NCBI RefSeq assembly: GCF_014705705.1
Contig: NZ_JACXLD010000001.1
Span: 434,001-498,000, forward strand
Reading direction: 5' to 3'
Source: Spongiibacter pelagi
GTDB lineage: Bacteria > Pseudomonadota > Gammaproteobacteria > Pseudomonadales > Spongiibacteraceae
DNA length: 64,000 bases
Numbering within the stretch: position 1 is the stretch's first letter; every line of letters begins with the position of its first letter. The notes beneath the pieces are model-generated. The model saw nothing but the letters and a program-made list of their open reading frames with translations. It made no database searches and was not told where the DNA came from. The translations under genes and the position numbers were made by a program. Of the stretch, positions 19,997-28,746 are shown one piece after another.

Positions 19997-20473
19997 ATGA
20001 ATGGCGATAAAAACGTTATTGCAGCGCTGAATGGTCTGTTGAGCTACGAGCTGGCGGCAATGGACCAATATTTTATTCACGCCCGCATGTACGACGATTG
20101 GGGTTTGAAAAAATTATTTGAGCGTATCGATCACGAATTTGATGATGAGAAGGGCCATGCGGCGGCCCTGATTGAGCGCATTCTGTTTTTGGAAGGTACA
20201 CCAGATATGGTGACCCGCGAGCCGATTAACATTGGTAAAACCGTACCGGCAATGTTGCAGAGCGATCTGGATGTGGAGATTGCGGTGGCTAATGCGCTGA
20301 AGGATGCGATTGCTCTGTGCGAGAGCGTGAAAGACTACGTGACTCGGGAAATTCTTGAAAAGCTGCTGGACGACACTGAAGTCGATCACGCGTGGTGGCT
20401 GGAGAAACAGTTGGGACTGATCGACAAAATTGGTCTGCCAAACTATCTGCAATCCCAGATGGAAACGGTCTGA
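19997..20473 (+). CDS. bfr: Bacterioferritin subunit with ferroxidase centre but no haem Met
   Basis: 158-residue paralogue of the preceding gene. Glu18, Glu51, His54 and Glu94 are intact (FDDEKGHAAAL), and an ExxH pair (EVDH) near residue 128 supplies the last ligands with a one-residue shift. Position 52 is Lys, so the haem ligand is missing. It should supply ferroxidase activity while the upstream subunit supplies haem binding. GGGAG lies upstream and the pair ends in a terminator, so they are one operon. Confidence 0.93.
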   Translation: MNGDKNVIAALNGLLSYELAAMDQYFIHARMYDDWGLKKLFERIDHEFDDEKGHAAALIERILFLEGTPDMVTREPINIGKTVPAMLQSDLDVEIAVANALKDAIALCESVKDYVTREILEKLLDDTEVDHAWWLEKQLGLIDKIGLPNYLQSQMETV

Positions 20474-20510
20474 GTCGATAACGCTGGGGAAAGTCCACCA
20501 GCTAAAAACT

Positions 20511-20536
20511 AAATGCCGCAATCGCGGCATTTTTTT
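20511..20536 (+). terminator. Terminator after bacterioferritin operon
   Basis: Perfect 9-bp stem AAATGCCGC / GCGGCATTT, 4-base loop, then a run of T. It lies 38 bases beyond the second bacterioferritin stop. Confidence 0.9.
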
Positions 20537-20578
20537 CGTCTGCTGTTTCTGCTGTTGTTTCTGTAGAGAGGCTTAAAT

Positions 20579-21517
20579 CTAGCTGCGCCTCGAAATAATA
20601 AAAGCGGATAATTCCCGCAGTGTCCACGCGGAATCTGCTAGCTCTTCGAGCGCGCCCAAGGCCTGTTGGTGCAATTGCTGGGCAAGGTCTTTGGCACCGT
20701 CCAAGCCAAGCAAGCGAGGAAAGGTCGGTTTGTTCAAGGCCTGATCGGCCCCTTGTTGCTTGCCCAGTTCCTCGGTGCTGCTTTCTATATCAATAATATC
20801 GTCCTGCACTTGAAAGGACAGGCCGATGGCTTGTGCATAGGTATCCAGTTTGGCGAGTTGCTCCGTGTTTGCGCCTGCGGCCAGTGCGCCTAATGCCACT
20901 GAAGCACGAATCAGCGCCCCGGTTTTCAGTTGGTGCATGGTTTGTAATTGAGTCAAATCTAACTCAGTGTTTACCGCGCCCAGATCAATGGCTTGGCCGC
21001 CGACCATGCCTCGGTTGCCTGCGGCGGCGGCAAGAGTACCAATCATTTTAAGGGCGTTGTCAGCAGAGCAATGCTCAAGCTGGGTTAGCAATTCAAAGGC
21101 GCGGGTTTGCAATCCATCGCCAACCAGAATGGCGGTCGGTTCATCAAAGGCGATATGGCAGGTGGGTTTGCCGCGCCGCAAATCGTCGTCGTCCATGGCG
21201 GGTAAATCATCGTGCACAAGGGAATAGGCGTGAATCATTTCCAGTGCGGCGGCGATTTTATCGAGGTCCGCATAGAGGGCGTCGTCGTGCCCAATTGCTT
21301 GAGCGGCGGCGTAAACCAGCCCCGCGCGAATGCGTTTGCCGCCATTGGTTAGACTGTACTCGGCGGCGCTGAATAATTTTCCCAATGCGACGCTGGCATC
21401 ACTGTCGCAGAATTCGCTATTAGGCTGGCCTAATAATTCAACAAGGGTTTGGCTTAATTGCTGACGGCAGGCGTCGAGAAAGGCACTCAGATCCGATTGG
21501 GGAAACATGGCATTCAT
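20579..21517 (-). CDS. ispA: Farnesyl diphosphate synthase (short-chain prenyltransferase)
   Basis: 312-residue polyprenyl synthase that builds geranyl and farnesyl diphosphate from IPP and DMAPP. The first aspartate-rich motif is HDDLPAMDDDDLRRGKPT and the second QVQDDIIDIESSTEELGK; GGKRIRAGLVYAAA binds IPP. The ATG overlaps the xseB stop by four bases (ATGA), so it is translationally coupled. The usual downstream partner dxs is displaced by 3.7 kb. Confidence 0.95.
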   Translation of the reverse strand: MNAMFPQSDLSAFLDACRQQLSQTLVELLGQPNSEFCDSDASVALGKLFSAAEYSLTNGGKRIRAGLVYAAAQAIGHDDALYADLDKIAAALEMIHAYSLVHDDLPAMDDDDLRRGKPTCHIAFDEPTAILVGDGLQTRAFELLTQLEHCSADNALKMIGTLAAAAGNRGMVGGQAIDLGAVNTELDLTQLQTMHQLKTGALIRASVALGALAAGANTEQLAKLDTYAQAIGLSFQVQDDIIDIESSTEELGKQQGADQALNKPTFPRLLGLDGAKDLAQQLHQQALGALEELADSAWTLRELSAFIISRRS

Positions 21518-21735
21518 AGTGGATTGGTGGCGTCCTGATTCTCGTTCGCCAGCAAGATTTGTACTTTTTGCTCTGCTTCAGATAGCGCCTGTTGGCAGTT
21601 TTTACTCAGCTCCATGCCCTGTTCAAACGCTTTCAGTGAATCTTCCAGATTGAGCTCCCCTGATTCCATGCGCTGCACAAGCTGCTCAAGTTCAGCCAGC
21701 GTAGCTTCAAAGTCGATGGCTTTAGTCTTGGCCAT
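21514..21735 (-). CDS. xseB: Exodeoxyribonuclease VII small subunit
   Basis: 73-residue XseB: FEATLAELEQLVQRMESGEL followed by LEDSLKAFEQGMELSKNCQQ, the conserved helical pair that binds XseA. With XseA it degrades single-stranded DNA. It is the first gene of the pair with ispA, the usual arrangement. Confidence 0.95.
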   Translation of the reverse strand: MAKTKAIDFEATLAELEQLVQRMESGELNLEDSLKAFEQGMELSKNCQQALSEAEQKVQILLANENQDATNPL

Positions 21736-21874
21736 AAAAAGTCCCCCCGTTTTTTTGTGTCTAGTTTACCTGAATTCAACATTCTCGGCGTAATTCGGGG
21801 CGGCGGTTTGGTCAGGCGCAGTGGCTGGGGTATGCTGCGCAGGGTTTTTACAGCAAGACAGAATAGGCTTCTCA

Positions 21875-22411
21875 ATGAGAAAACAATTTAGCGCATTGGC
21901 TTTGGCTTTGATGGTGGCGCCGGCGCTGGCCGAAGATTGCCATTACCCCGACACCGATCAAGGCACGGCGCCGGCATGGGTGTGCGGCCATATTGAGCGG
22001 GATGATGTGTATTTCACCGCCATGGTCGAGCGCTCAAGACTGCCTTCCATTTCCTTGCAGAGCCGTTTGGCGGGTCGTGAGGCGATGGCTGCCGTAACAG
22101 CATTATTGATGGAAGATGCGCGAACGTCTTTGATGGCTGAGTTGCCAGAAGGCACTGAGTTGCGCCTTCCCGATGCGGATGACATTGAGCGCTTGGCGCG
22201 CTTTGAAGGTATTCGTATTTTAGAAAAGAGTAAAAGCCCGCGTCGCTCTCTGTTTGTGCTGGCCGGTGTTGAGCAGGAAAATGTTGAGCGTCTAAAGCAG
22301 CAGGCGCGGGTTGAACTTCTGCAGGAAAACCGGGTGGAATTGCAGGCGACTATCGGCCAGTCAGAATTTGATGCGCTGTTAAGCACTGCTCGCACAAGCA
22401 AGGAAAAATAA
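21875..22411 (+). CDS. Exported LPP20-like protein of unknown function
   Basis: 178 residues with a signal peptide (KQFSALALALMVAPALAE). The mature part has two cysteines (CHYPDTDQ, WVCGHIE) and a pattern resembling the LPP20 fold (RLAGREAMAAVTALLMEDAR). It has no lipobox, so it is periplasmic rather than a lipoprotein. I start at 21875 because this ATG begins the signal peptide; the longer frame adds an unlikely cysteine-rich stretch. The stop overlaps the following SDR start by one base, so the two are coupled. Function unknown. Confidence 0.65.
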   Translation: MRKQFSALALALMVAPALAEDCHYPDTDQGTAPAWVCGHIERDDVYFTAMVERSRLPSISLQSRLAGREAMAAVTALLMEDARTSLMAELPEGTELRLPDADDIERLARFEGIRILEKSKSPRRSLFVLAGVEQENVERLKQQARVELLQENRVELQATIGQSEFDALLSTARTSKEK

Positions 22412-23172
22412 TGAGAACAGAAACTGCGTTAATCACGGGTGCCTCAGACGGTATTGGTCGGGAGTATGCTCGTCAGCTTCAGGCGCGTTGTAAAACCTTG
22501 ATATTGCTTGGTCGCAGTGAAACCAAGCTGGCGGCGGTGGAAGCCGAATTGCAGGCAATGGCGGGTGATGAATTGTCTGTGCACTGCTTTGCGCTAGATT
22601 TGGCTGGCACGATTGGGCAAACCCGGTTGATGGAAGTTATTCGGCAAAAAGGCCCGGTTTCAATTTTGATCAATAACGCCGGATTTGCACTGCAAGAAAA
22701 AGTGGCGGAATGCGATCTTGATGGTCAGCTAAATATGATTAGCCTGCACTGCGATGCCAGTCTTATCGCCTGTCGCGCTGCACTGCCTTTTATGCGTGAA
22801 GCGGGACGCGGACAAATTATTAATGTCGCCTCACTCGCCGCGTTTTTGCCGATGCCAGAAGTCGCTGTGTATGCGGCGACCAAGGCGTTTTTATTGTCGC
22901 TCTCCCAAAGTATTGCGATCGAAGAAAAGCGCTACGGCATAAAAGTGCAATGCTTATGTCCCGGTTATACCCGCACCGGATTCCACGATCGCGATCAGCT
23001 CGCTAATTTTGATGCCGGAGTTATTCCTGAAGAGGCGTGGTCCAGCGTTGAGGCGGTGGTGGCGCAAAGCTTGGCCGAAATGGATGGAGAAGGGCGTTTG
23101 GCTGTTGTGCCCGGAGACGCAAATCAACAAGTTGCCCGTGGCGGCTTGGCAAACCTGCGGGAATTGATTTAA
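22411..23172 (+). CDS. Short-chain dehydrogenase/reductase
   Basis: 253-residue classical SDR. The cofactor motif is TGASDGIG near the N-terminus, then LINNAGFA, the catalytic Ser region IINVASLAAF and the YxxxK motif YAATKAF. It oxidises or reduces an unknown alcohol or ketone with NAD(P)(H); an Arg in LLGRSETK after the second strand suggests NADPH. Coupled by a 1-base overlap to the exported protein upstream, convergent with rnz. Confidence 0.9.
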   Translation: MRTETALITGASDGIGREYARQLQARCKTLILLGRSETKLAAVEAELQAMAGDELSVHCFALDLAGTIGQTRLMEVIRQKGPVSILINNAGFALQEKVAECDLDGQLNMISLHCDASLIACRAALPFMREAGRGQIINVASLAAFLPMPEVAVYAATKAFLLSLSQSIAIEEKRYGIKVQCLCPGYTRTGFHDRDQLANFDAGVIPEEAWSSVEAVVAQSLAEMDGEGRLAVVPGDANQQVARGGLANLRELI

Positions 23173-23183
23173 GTTGAGTGGCG

Positions 23184-24164
23184 TTAATTTTGTTCTTTCC
23201 GAATTGTGAGCGCGCCCTCGCGATCGAGCTCATAGCTTTCTAAGTCCTCCGCCATAAATAATTGCCCGGTATAGCTTTGCCGGGCCTCCGCTCTTAAATC
23301 TTCCACGCTGTGTTCGATATGTTCGCCGCTGCCGAGTCGGTAGCGTTGACTAATATGGGTAAGAATCAGATTAGGTAGTTCGGCCTGAGCGGCAGCTTTG
23401 GCCACCATGGCAGCGGTGCTGTGCATATACTGCGAGCCAACACGGGCTAATACGTCTTCAGTAAAGGTGGCTTCGTGAACCAGTAGTTGGCATTGAGGTA
23501 GAGCTGACGCCAGCAATTCGGGTTGGTCGTTATCGCCGCCAATAATCAGTTGCCGAGGTGCCCATGCGGGGTGACGAACATCGTCTGCACGTATCAGGCT
23601 GCCATCTTCTAATCGTTGATCTTGCCCTTTTTGCAGGCGATTCCACATGGGGCCGCGCGGCACACCTAGCTTATCAAGTTGGCTTTCTTCAAGGTGATAG
23701 GGTGGGTGTTCGCGGCAGTGATAGGCGTAACTGGGTACGCGGTGAGAAAGGGCGATGGCGCTGACATCCAGATATTTATCGCGGTAGAAAAAGCCCGGCT
23801 GATCACTGCGCACAAAGTTAAGTTCAAAGCGCAGGTTGTTGACGTCAGTGTGCATAAAGGTGGTGCGTACAAACTGCTCAATTCCATCGGGTGCACAAAT
23901 GGTCAGTGGCGCGGTGCGGCCGTGCATATTGGCGCTGGCGATCAGGCCGGGTAAGCCGTAGCAATGGTCGCCGTGAACATGGCTGATAAAAATAGCCTGC
24001 AAGCGCGCTGCGGAATAGCGGGTGTTGAGCAGTTGTTGTTGGCTGCCTTCGCCGCAGTCAAACAGATACCAATCGCGACTGTCTTCAATGGCTAGGCACA
24101 GGCCGGTGACGTTGCGGTAGGGTGTCGGCGCTCCGGCGCTGGTGCCGAGAAAAGTTAGGCGCAT
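23184..24164 (-). CDS. rnz: Ribonuclease Z
   Basis: 326-residue tRNase Z, a metallo-beta-lactamase-fold endonuclease that trims tRNA 3' ends. FLGTSAGAPTPYRNVT opens the protein, the zinc motif is SHVHGDHCYGLPG, and VHEATF and LTHISQRY supply further metal ligands. Length fits the short bacterial form. Convergent with the SDR gene. Confidence 0.94.
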   Translation of the reverse strand: MRLTFLGTSAGAPTPYRNVTGLCLAIEDSRDWYLFDCGEGSQQQLLNTRYSAARLQAIFISHVHGDHCYGLPGLIASANMHGRTAPLTICAPDGIEQFVRTTFMHTDVNNLRFELNFVRSDQPGFFYRDKYLDVSAIALSHRVPSYAYHCREHPPYHLEESQLDKLGVPRGPMWNRLQKGQDQRLEDGSLIRADDVRHPAWAPRQLIIGGDNDQPELLASALPQCQLLVHEATFTEDVLARVGSQYMHSTAAMVAKAAAQAELPNLILTHISQRYRLGSGEHIEHSVEDLRAEARQSYTGQLFMAEDLESYELDREGALTIRKEQN

Positions 24165-24375
24165 AACCGTTAATCCTTAAAAACCTCACTGGATCAGCTT
24201 CGACAATTGCGGCAGCGCTGTCAATTTCGGCTGCGGTTCTCATCCGTTTGAGGGGCGGGGTTGAGTGGGCTGAGCTTCTATTATTCCTCGCTATTCATAC
24301 GGCATCATCGAGCAGGTGCTGCTGAACGTATCAATCAGCGTTTTAAGACAATAATAAATAAACCGTGGGGTTCCA

Positions 24376-25248
24376 ATGAAATTTGCCTATCACCATAGTA
24401 TGTGTCCGCCGGAAGAATATGTCGCCCTTGCACAGGAAGCCGAATCGCTAGGATTTGACACCATCACCATGCCGGATTCGATCTGCTACCCCAAAGAGGC
24501 CAGCTCGAAATATCCCTATAACGACGATGGCAGCCGTGAGTTTTTAGATGGCGTGCCTTTTATTGAGCCGTTTATTCTCACGGCTTATTTGGCGGCCAAA
24601 ACCGAGAAGATTAAGTTTTCCACTTCGGTGCATAAAACCGCCGTGCACGAGCCGGCGCTGATTGCCAAGAGCATTGCCAGCTTGGCGGTGATGACCGGCA
24701 ATCGCTTTATGTATGGCGTGGGCATTAGCCCCTGGGCCGAAGATTTTGAAATTACCAATACACCTTGGGAAAAGCGCGGTAAGCGTTTGGACGAGATGAT
24801 GGAAATCATCAACGGCGCCATGAGCGGCGAGTACTTTGGCTATGACGGCGAGATCTTTCAGATTCCGCCATTCAAAATTTGTCCCGCTCCCTCTGAGCGT
24901 CCCTTGCTATTAGTCGGCGGTCATTCCAAACCGGCACTGCGCCGCGCGGCGCGCTTGGGAGACGGCTGGATTGGTGCCGGTGGCGATTACGATTCCATCA
25001 AGGCGATGATTGAGGAAATTAATGGCTATCGCCGTGAGTATGGGCGTGACCATCTGCCCTTTGAGTTTCAGGCTATGACTGCCGAGGCCTACAGCCCAGA
25101 TGGGATTAAGCGACTGGAAGATTTGGGTGTTACCGAAGTGTTGGTTGCCTTCCGAGATGTTTACGCCTCAGAGCCCGATAAGCCGCTGCCTGAAAAAATG
25201 GGCATGATGCGCTGGTATTCCGATGAGGTGATTGCCAAAAGTCGCTAA
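24376..25248 (+). CDS. LLM-class flavin-dependent oxidoreductase (first of three)
   Basis: 290-residue TIM-barrel enzyme of the bacterial luciferase-like monooxygenase family: ALAQEAESLGFDTITMPDS near the N-terminus, the typical IKFSTSVHKTAVHEPALIAK strand-helix, GNRFMYGVGISPW and RPLLLVGGHSKPALRRAA. Members use FMN or F420; nothing in the window makes F420. The substrate is unknown. GGGG precedes the start. It opens a cluster with a TetR regulator, a P450 and another LLM enzyme, suggesting joint oxidation of a lipid-like compound. Confidence 0.85.
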   Translation: MKFAYHHSMCPPEEYVALAQEAESLGFDTITMPDSICYPKEASSKYPYNDDGSREFLDGVPFIEPFILTAYLAAKTEKIKFSTSVHKTAVHEPALIAKSIASLAVMTGNRFMYGVGISPWAEDFEITNTPWEKRGKRLDEMMEIINGAMSGEYFGYDGEIFQIPPFKICPAPSERPLLLVGGHSKPALRRAARLGDGWIGAGGDYDSIKAMIEEINGYRREYGRDHLPFEFQAMTAEAYSPDGIKRLEDLGVTEVLVAFRDVYASEPDKPLPEKMGMMRWYSDEVIAKSR

Positions 25249-25264
25249 TAGACAAGCGGCTTTT

Positions 25265-25897
25265 TTAGATGGGGCGTAATTGCTCGATTAATCTAAATAA
25301 ATAACTGGCGTGATCTTCGCGCTCGGTCAGTGGCAGCATCAATAAATTGCGTGCTAGCCCCACGACTAAATCAAACATGACCAAGGTCAGATCGGCGGCG
25401 CTGATGTCGTTGCGGATATGACCCTCGCGCTGTAAGCGCTCAATCATATCGCCGATGATGGTTCTGAAATCGACAAACTTGTCACGCTCGGCCTTGAGCG
25501 AGGCTTTATGGGTCATGGCAAAGGTGTGCAAATTAGTCCGTACCCGCCACTCCAAATCGGATTCGGCGTCCAGCGGCAGGCCAGCGCGGATGACCGGAAG
25601 AAAGGTGTCGAGGGTGAAATCTTCGGCGAGGGCGGCCTGCATGCGGGCATCGATCCGCTGATCGGCCCAGCGAAAGGCGGCGATCACAATTTCTTCTTTA
25701 TTGTGGAAGTAGTGAGATAGCACGCCGATCGAACAGCCAAGCTCCTTGGCCAGTGCGCGGGTAGTGAGTCCTTCCATACCTTCCCGCGAAATCAGTTTAG
25801 CGGCGGCTTCAGCGACCTCAATGCGGCGGTGGTCGTGGTCTACTTTTCTCAACAATCGTGTCCAATTAGGGTGCGGCGAAAGCAAGGATATACCCAT
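25265..25897 (-). CDS. TetR-family transcriptional regulator
   Basis: 210 residues with an N-terminal TetR helix-turn-helix (AAAKLISREGMEGLTTRALAKELGCS, then VLSHYFHNKEEIVIAAF) and a ligand-binding C-terminal helical domain. It is divergent from the P450 gene across about 100 bases, the usual layout for a local repressor, so control of the P450 and neighbouring LLM genes is likely. An effector cannot be named. Confidence 0.88.
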   Translation of the reverse strand: MGISLLSPHPNWTRLLRKVDHDHRRIEVAEAAAKLISREGMEGLTTRALAKELGCSIGVLSHYFHNKEEIVIAAFRWADQRIDARMQAALAEDFTLDTFLPVIRAGLPLDAESDLEWRVRTNLHTFAMTHKASLKAERDKFVDFRTIIGDMIERLQREGHIRNDISAADLTLVMFDLVVGLARNLLMLPLTEREDHASYLFRLIEQLRPI

Positions 25898-25998
25898 TCG
25901 GATGAGATGACGAATATTTCATTTCGAACGCTTGATATGTTTTGGGCTCGCTTCTATGATGGGCGTCCAATAATTATTAAATGCCCTGGAGGCCTGGA

Positions 25999-27360
25999 AT
26001 GGCTACCGCACTCACACACGACTATCGCGAACATAAAGATAATCACGACCTGAAACATATCCCCGGCACCTTTGGGCCGCCGATTATTGGTCATACTTTT
26101 CCACTGGTGCGCGATCTGTACGGCACCATTGAAAAGCAGTACCGCACTTTTGGCCCGGTTTCCCGCTTTGGATTGGCGGGCTTCAAGGGCGTGCTGCTGA
26201 TTGGCCCCGACCTGTTCCAGCAGGTTTATCTCGATAAAGACAAAAACTTTTCTGCGGAAATGGGCTATCGCGGCTCACTGGGTCGTTACTACCGTGGCGC
26301 GTTGTTGTTGCGCGATCACGAAGAGCACAAATTCCAGCGCCGGATGATGCAGTCGGCGTTTAAAAACGATGCCATGAAGGGCTATATCGACACCATGGGG
26401 CCGATGATTGGCGAGGCGGTGGAGTCTTGGGGCGATACGCCAAATATGAAATTTTTCCCGGCTATCAAGCAAAACTTGCTGGATGTGGCAGGTAAGATTT
26501 TTGTCGGCCTCGACCCCGATAATGCCGAAGCCGATAAAATGAATCAGGCCTTTACCGATGTTGCCAACGGCATGATGGGCATTATCACCGCCGAAATTCC
26601 CGGCACCAAACACTACAAGGCTAAGAAACAAGAACGCTATCTGAAAGGCTTTTATCGCAGCCTGATCGAAGAGCGCCGCAAAGGTGATGGCAAAGATACC
26701 TTCACCTATTTTGTAAAAGAAAAAACCGAAGACGGCGAATACTTCTCGGATGAAGATATCGAATCAGCAATGAGCTTTTTGCTGTTCGCTGCGCACGACA
26801 CCACTACCAGTGCGCTTAGCCATCTGATGTATTACCTCGGTCAGGATCTGGAAACCCAGCAGCGCCTGCGCGATGAAGTGATGGCGATCGACAAGGAATT
26901 TTTGGAATACGAAGACCTCGACAAAATGCCGCTGGCGGAAATCGCAGTGAAAGAAGCGCTGCGACTGCACCCCTCGGTTATGATGATGCAGCGCCGCACC
27001 ATTAATGAGTGCGAGTTGGGCGGTTACCGCATTCCCGCAGATACGATTCTGTTTATGACGCCGATGCATACCCAGCGTATGGCGGAATACTGGGATAATC
27101 CTGAAAAGTTCGACATTGATCGCTGGCTGGAGCCGCGCATGGAGCATAAGCGCCATAGCTTTAGCTTTGTTGGTTTTGGTGGCGGTGCCCACAAATGCAT
27201 CGGTATGCACTTCGCGTTGATGCAGGTGAAAAATTTCCTGCATCAATTCCTGCGCCGCTATGAGGTGAAGCTGGCCGATCACGCCAAGCCAGATATGCAG
27301 ACCGTGCCGCTGCCCAAGCCTTCTGACGATTTGCCAATTGTGCTGCGAAAAATTGCCTGA
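25999..27360 (+). CDS. Cytochrome P450
   Basis: 453-residue P450, cytosolic. The I-helix oxygen motif is FAAHDTTTSALSH, the K-helix ExxR is KEALRLHPSV, and the haem loop is FSFVGFGGGAHKCIG, giving the axial cysteine. The pattern recalls the CYP51/CYP26-type class acting on sterols, retinoids or terpenes more than bacterial camphor-type P450s; that is impression, not proof. The ATG at 25999 has GGAGG six bases upstream and is preferred over that at 25981. No ferredoxin partner is in the window. A terminator follows. Confidence 0.93.
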   Translation: MATALTHDYREHKDNHDLKHIPGTFGPPIIGHTFPLVRDLYGTIEKQYRTFGPVSRFGLAGFKGVLLIGPDLFQQVYLDKDKNFSAEMGYRGSLGRYYRGALLLRDHEEHKFQRRMMQSAFKNDAMKGYIDTMGPMIGEAVESWGDTPNMKFFPAIKQNLLDVAGKIFVGLDPDNAEADKMNQAFTDVANGMMGIITAEIPGTKHYKAKKQERYLKGFYRSLIEERRKGDGKDTFTYFVKEKTEDGEYFSDEDIESAMSFLLFAAHDTTTSALSHLMYYLGQDLETQQRLRDEVMAIDKEFLEYEDLDKMPLAEIAVKEALRLHPSVMMMQRRTINECELGGYRIPADTILFMTPMHTQRMAEYWDNPEKFDIDRWLEPRMEHKRHSFSFVGFGGGAHKCIGMHFALMQVKNFLHQFLRRYEVKLADHAKPDMQTVPLPKPSDDLPIVLRKIA

Positions 27361-27384
27361 TTAAAGCAGGCGCCCAATCTCACG

Positions 27385-27409
27385 AAGCCGGGTTTATCCC
27401 GGCTTTTTT
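27385..27409 (+). terminator. Terminator after P450 gene
   Basis: Stem AAGCCGGG / CCCGGCTT with a 5-base loop and six T, 25 bases after the P450 stop. Confidence 0.88.
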
Positions 27410-27526
27410 GTGCGAGTAATAAGTGGTTTATAAATGCCAGTGTGCTGAGCAGTTATGCCATAGGTTGTTTTGCGCGGGCTTTCTATACTCGAATCATTCT
27501 TACCCAATTTATTTGAGAGAAACGCA

Positions 27527-28549
27527 ATGAAGCTGGGATTACATCTGGGCTATTGGCAAAAACAGCCTACTGACCGTTTTATCGAGCTGGCAAAAACCGC
27601 AGAAGCGCTGGGCTACGATTCGGTGTTCACCGCCGAGGCTTACGGCTCGGATTGTTTTACGCCTCTTGCAGCTATTGCTACCCACACCAGCAAGATTCGC
27701 TTGTGTACAGGGGTGATGCAAATTTCTGCTCGCACACCGGTTTGCGCGGCAATGTCGGCGTTAACCTTGGACCATCTTTCCAATGGCCGTCTCTGTTTGG
27801 GAGTGGGCGTATCAGGCCCGCAGGTAGTTGAAGGCTGGTATGGTCAGCAGTTCAAACGCCCGCTGGAGCGTACCCGAGAATGGCTGGATATTTTTCAAAT
27901 GACCTTGGCGCGTGAACAGGGCGTGGAATACCAAGGCAACCAATATCGCCTGCCTTATGATGGCCCCAATAGTTTGCATTTAGGTAAGCCGTTAAAGAGC
28001 ATTACCCATCCGCTTCGCAAAAAAATTCCGGTATTTCTCGGTGCGGAAGGCCCTAAAAATATCGCCTTGGCGGCGGAGCGGTTTGATGGCTGGATGCCGA
28101 TTTTTGTCTCGCCTTACCGCATGGATATTTTCAAAGACAGCTTGGCGAATAAGCCGGAGGGCTTTGAAATTAATGCCATGGTTAACACTGTTGTCTCCGA
28201 TAATCTGGAGGAGGCGATGTTTCCCGGCAAGATGACCATGGCGCTGTATCTCGGTGGCATGGGCGCCAAAGACGATAACTTCCATAAGAACCTGATGGAT
28301 CGCATGGGCTTTGGCGACGAGGCTCAGAAAGTGCAGGATCTTTGGTACGCCAATAAGCATGAGGAAGCCATTAAGGCGGTGCCAGATGCCTTGGTGGATG
28401 AAATTTCTCTGCTTGGCTCACGCGATCGCATCCGTGAGCGCCTGCAGGATTGGAAGAAATCCGAGGTCACCACGCTGATGATTGGGCATCGAGATAATTT
28501 TGATCTTTCGGTAGAAACCCTCGAAGTGGTTGCCGAAGCGCTGCTATAA
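27527..28549 (+). CDS. LLM-class flavin-dependent oxidoreductase (second of three)
   Basis: 340-residue luciferase-like monooxygenase fold: MKLGLHLGYWQKQPTDRFIE, AKTAEALGYDSVFTAEAYGS, IRLCTGVMQISARTPVCAAM, SNGRLCLGVGVSGPQVVEGW and KKIPVFLGAEGPKNIALAAE. The ATG at 27527 starts the first barrel strand and has GAGAG upstream; a longer frame from 27470 is unlikely. It lies after the P450 terminator but belongs to the same oxidative neighbourhood. Cofactor (F420 or FMN) and substrate are open. Confidence 0.85.
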   Translation: MKLGLHLGYWQKQPTDRFIELAKTAEALGYDSVFTAEAYGSDCFTPLAAIATHTSKIRLCTGVMQISARTPVCAAMSALTLDHLSNGRLCLGVGVSGPQVVEGWYGQQFKRPLERTREWLDIFQMTLAREQGVEYQGNQYRLPYDGPNSLHLGKPLKSITHPLRKKIPVFLGAEGPKNIALAAERFDGWMPIFVSPYRMDIFKDSLANKPEGFEINAMVNTVVSDNLEEAMFPGKMTMALYLGGMGAKDDNFHKNLMDRMGFGDEAQKVQDLWYANKHEEAIKAVPDALVDEISLLGSRDRIRERLQDWKKSEVTTLMIGHRDNFDLSVETLEVVAEALL

Positions 28550-28561
28550 GTCTTTGCTCAA

Positions 28562-28593
28562 TTCTGGTGCGGCAATAATCGCTCGCACCAGAA
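28562..28593. other. Hairpin downstream of second LLM gene
   Basis: Perfect 9-bp inverted repeat TTCTGGTGC / GCACCAGAA with a 14-base loop, beginning 13 bases after the LLM stop. No T run follows, so it may stabilise the mRNA 3' end or be a Rho-type stop. Confidence 0.3.
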
Positions 28594-28746
28594 CGGGGCC
28601 GGTTTTGTCGAGCTGGCCTCTCTCTTTCCCCTCTCTGGCTATAGATAGCTGGCGCAGTTATTGCTCTGTTTCTTTGGCGCTTGCCACAGGACGTTCTTGC
28701 GCAACGAAATTTTTCCTATCTGTGTTGTCGACGTCCGAGGGCTTTA

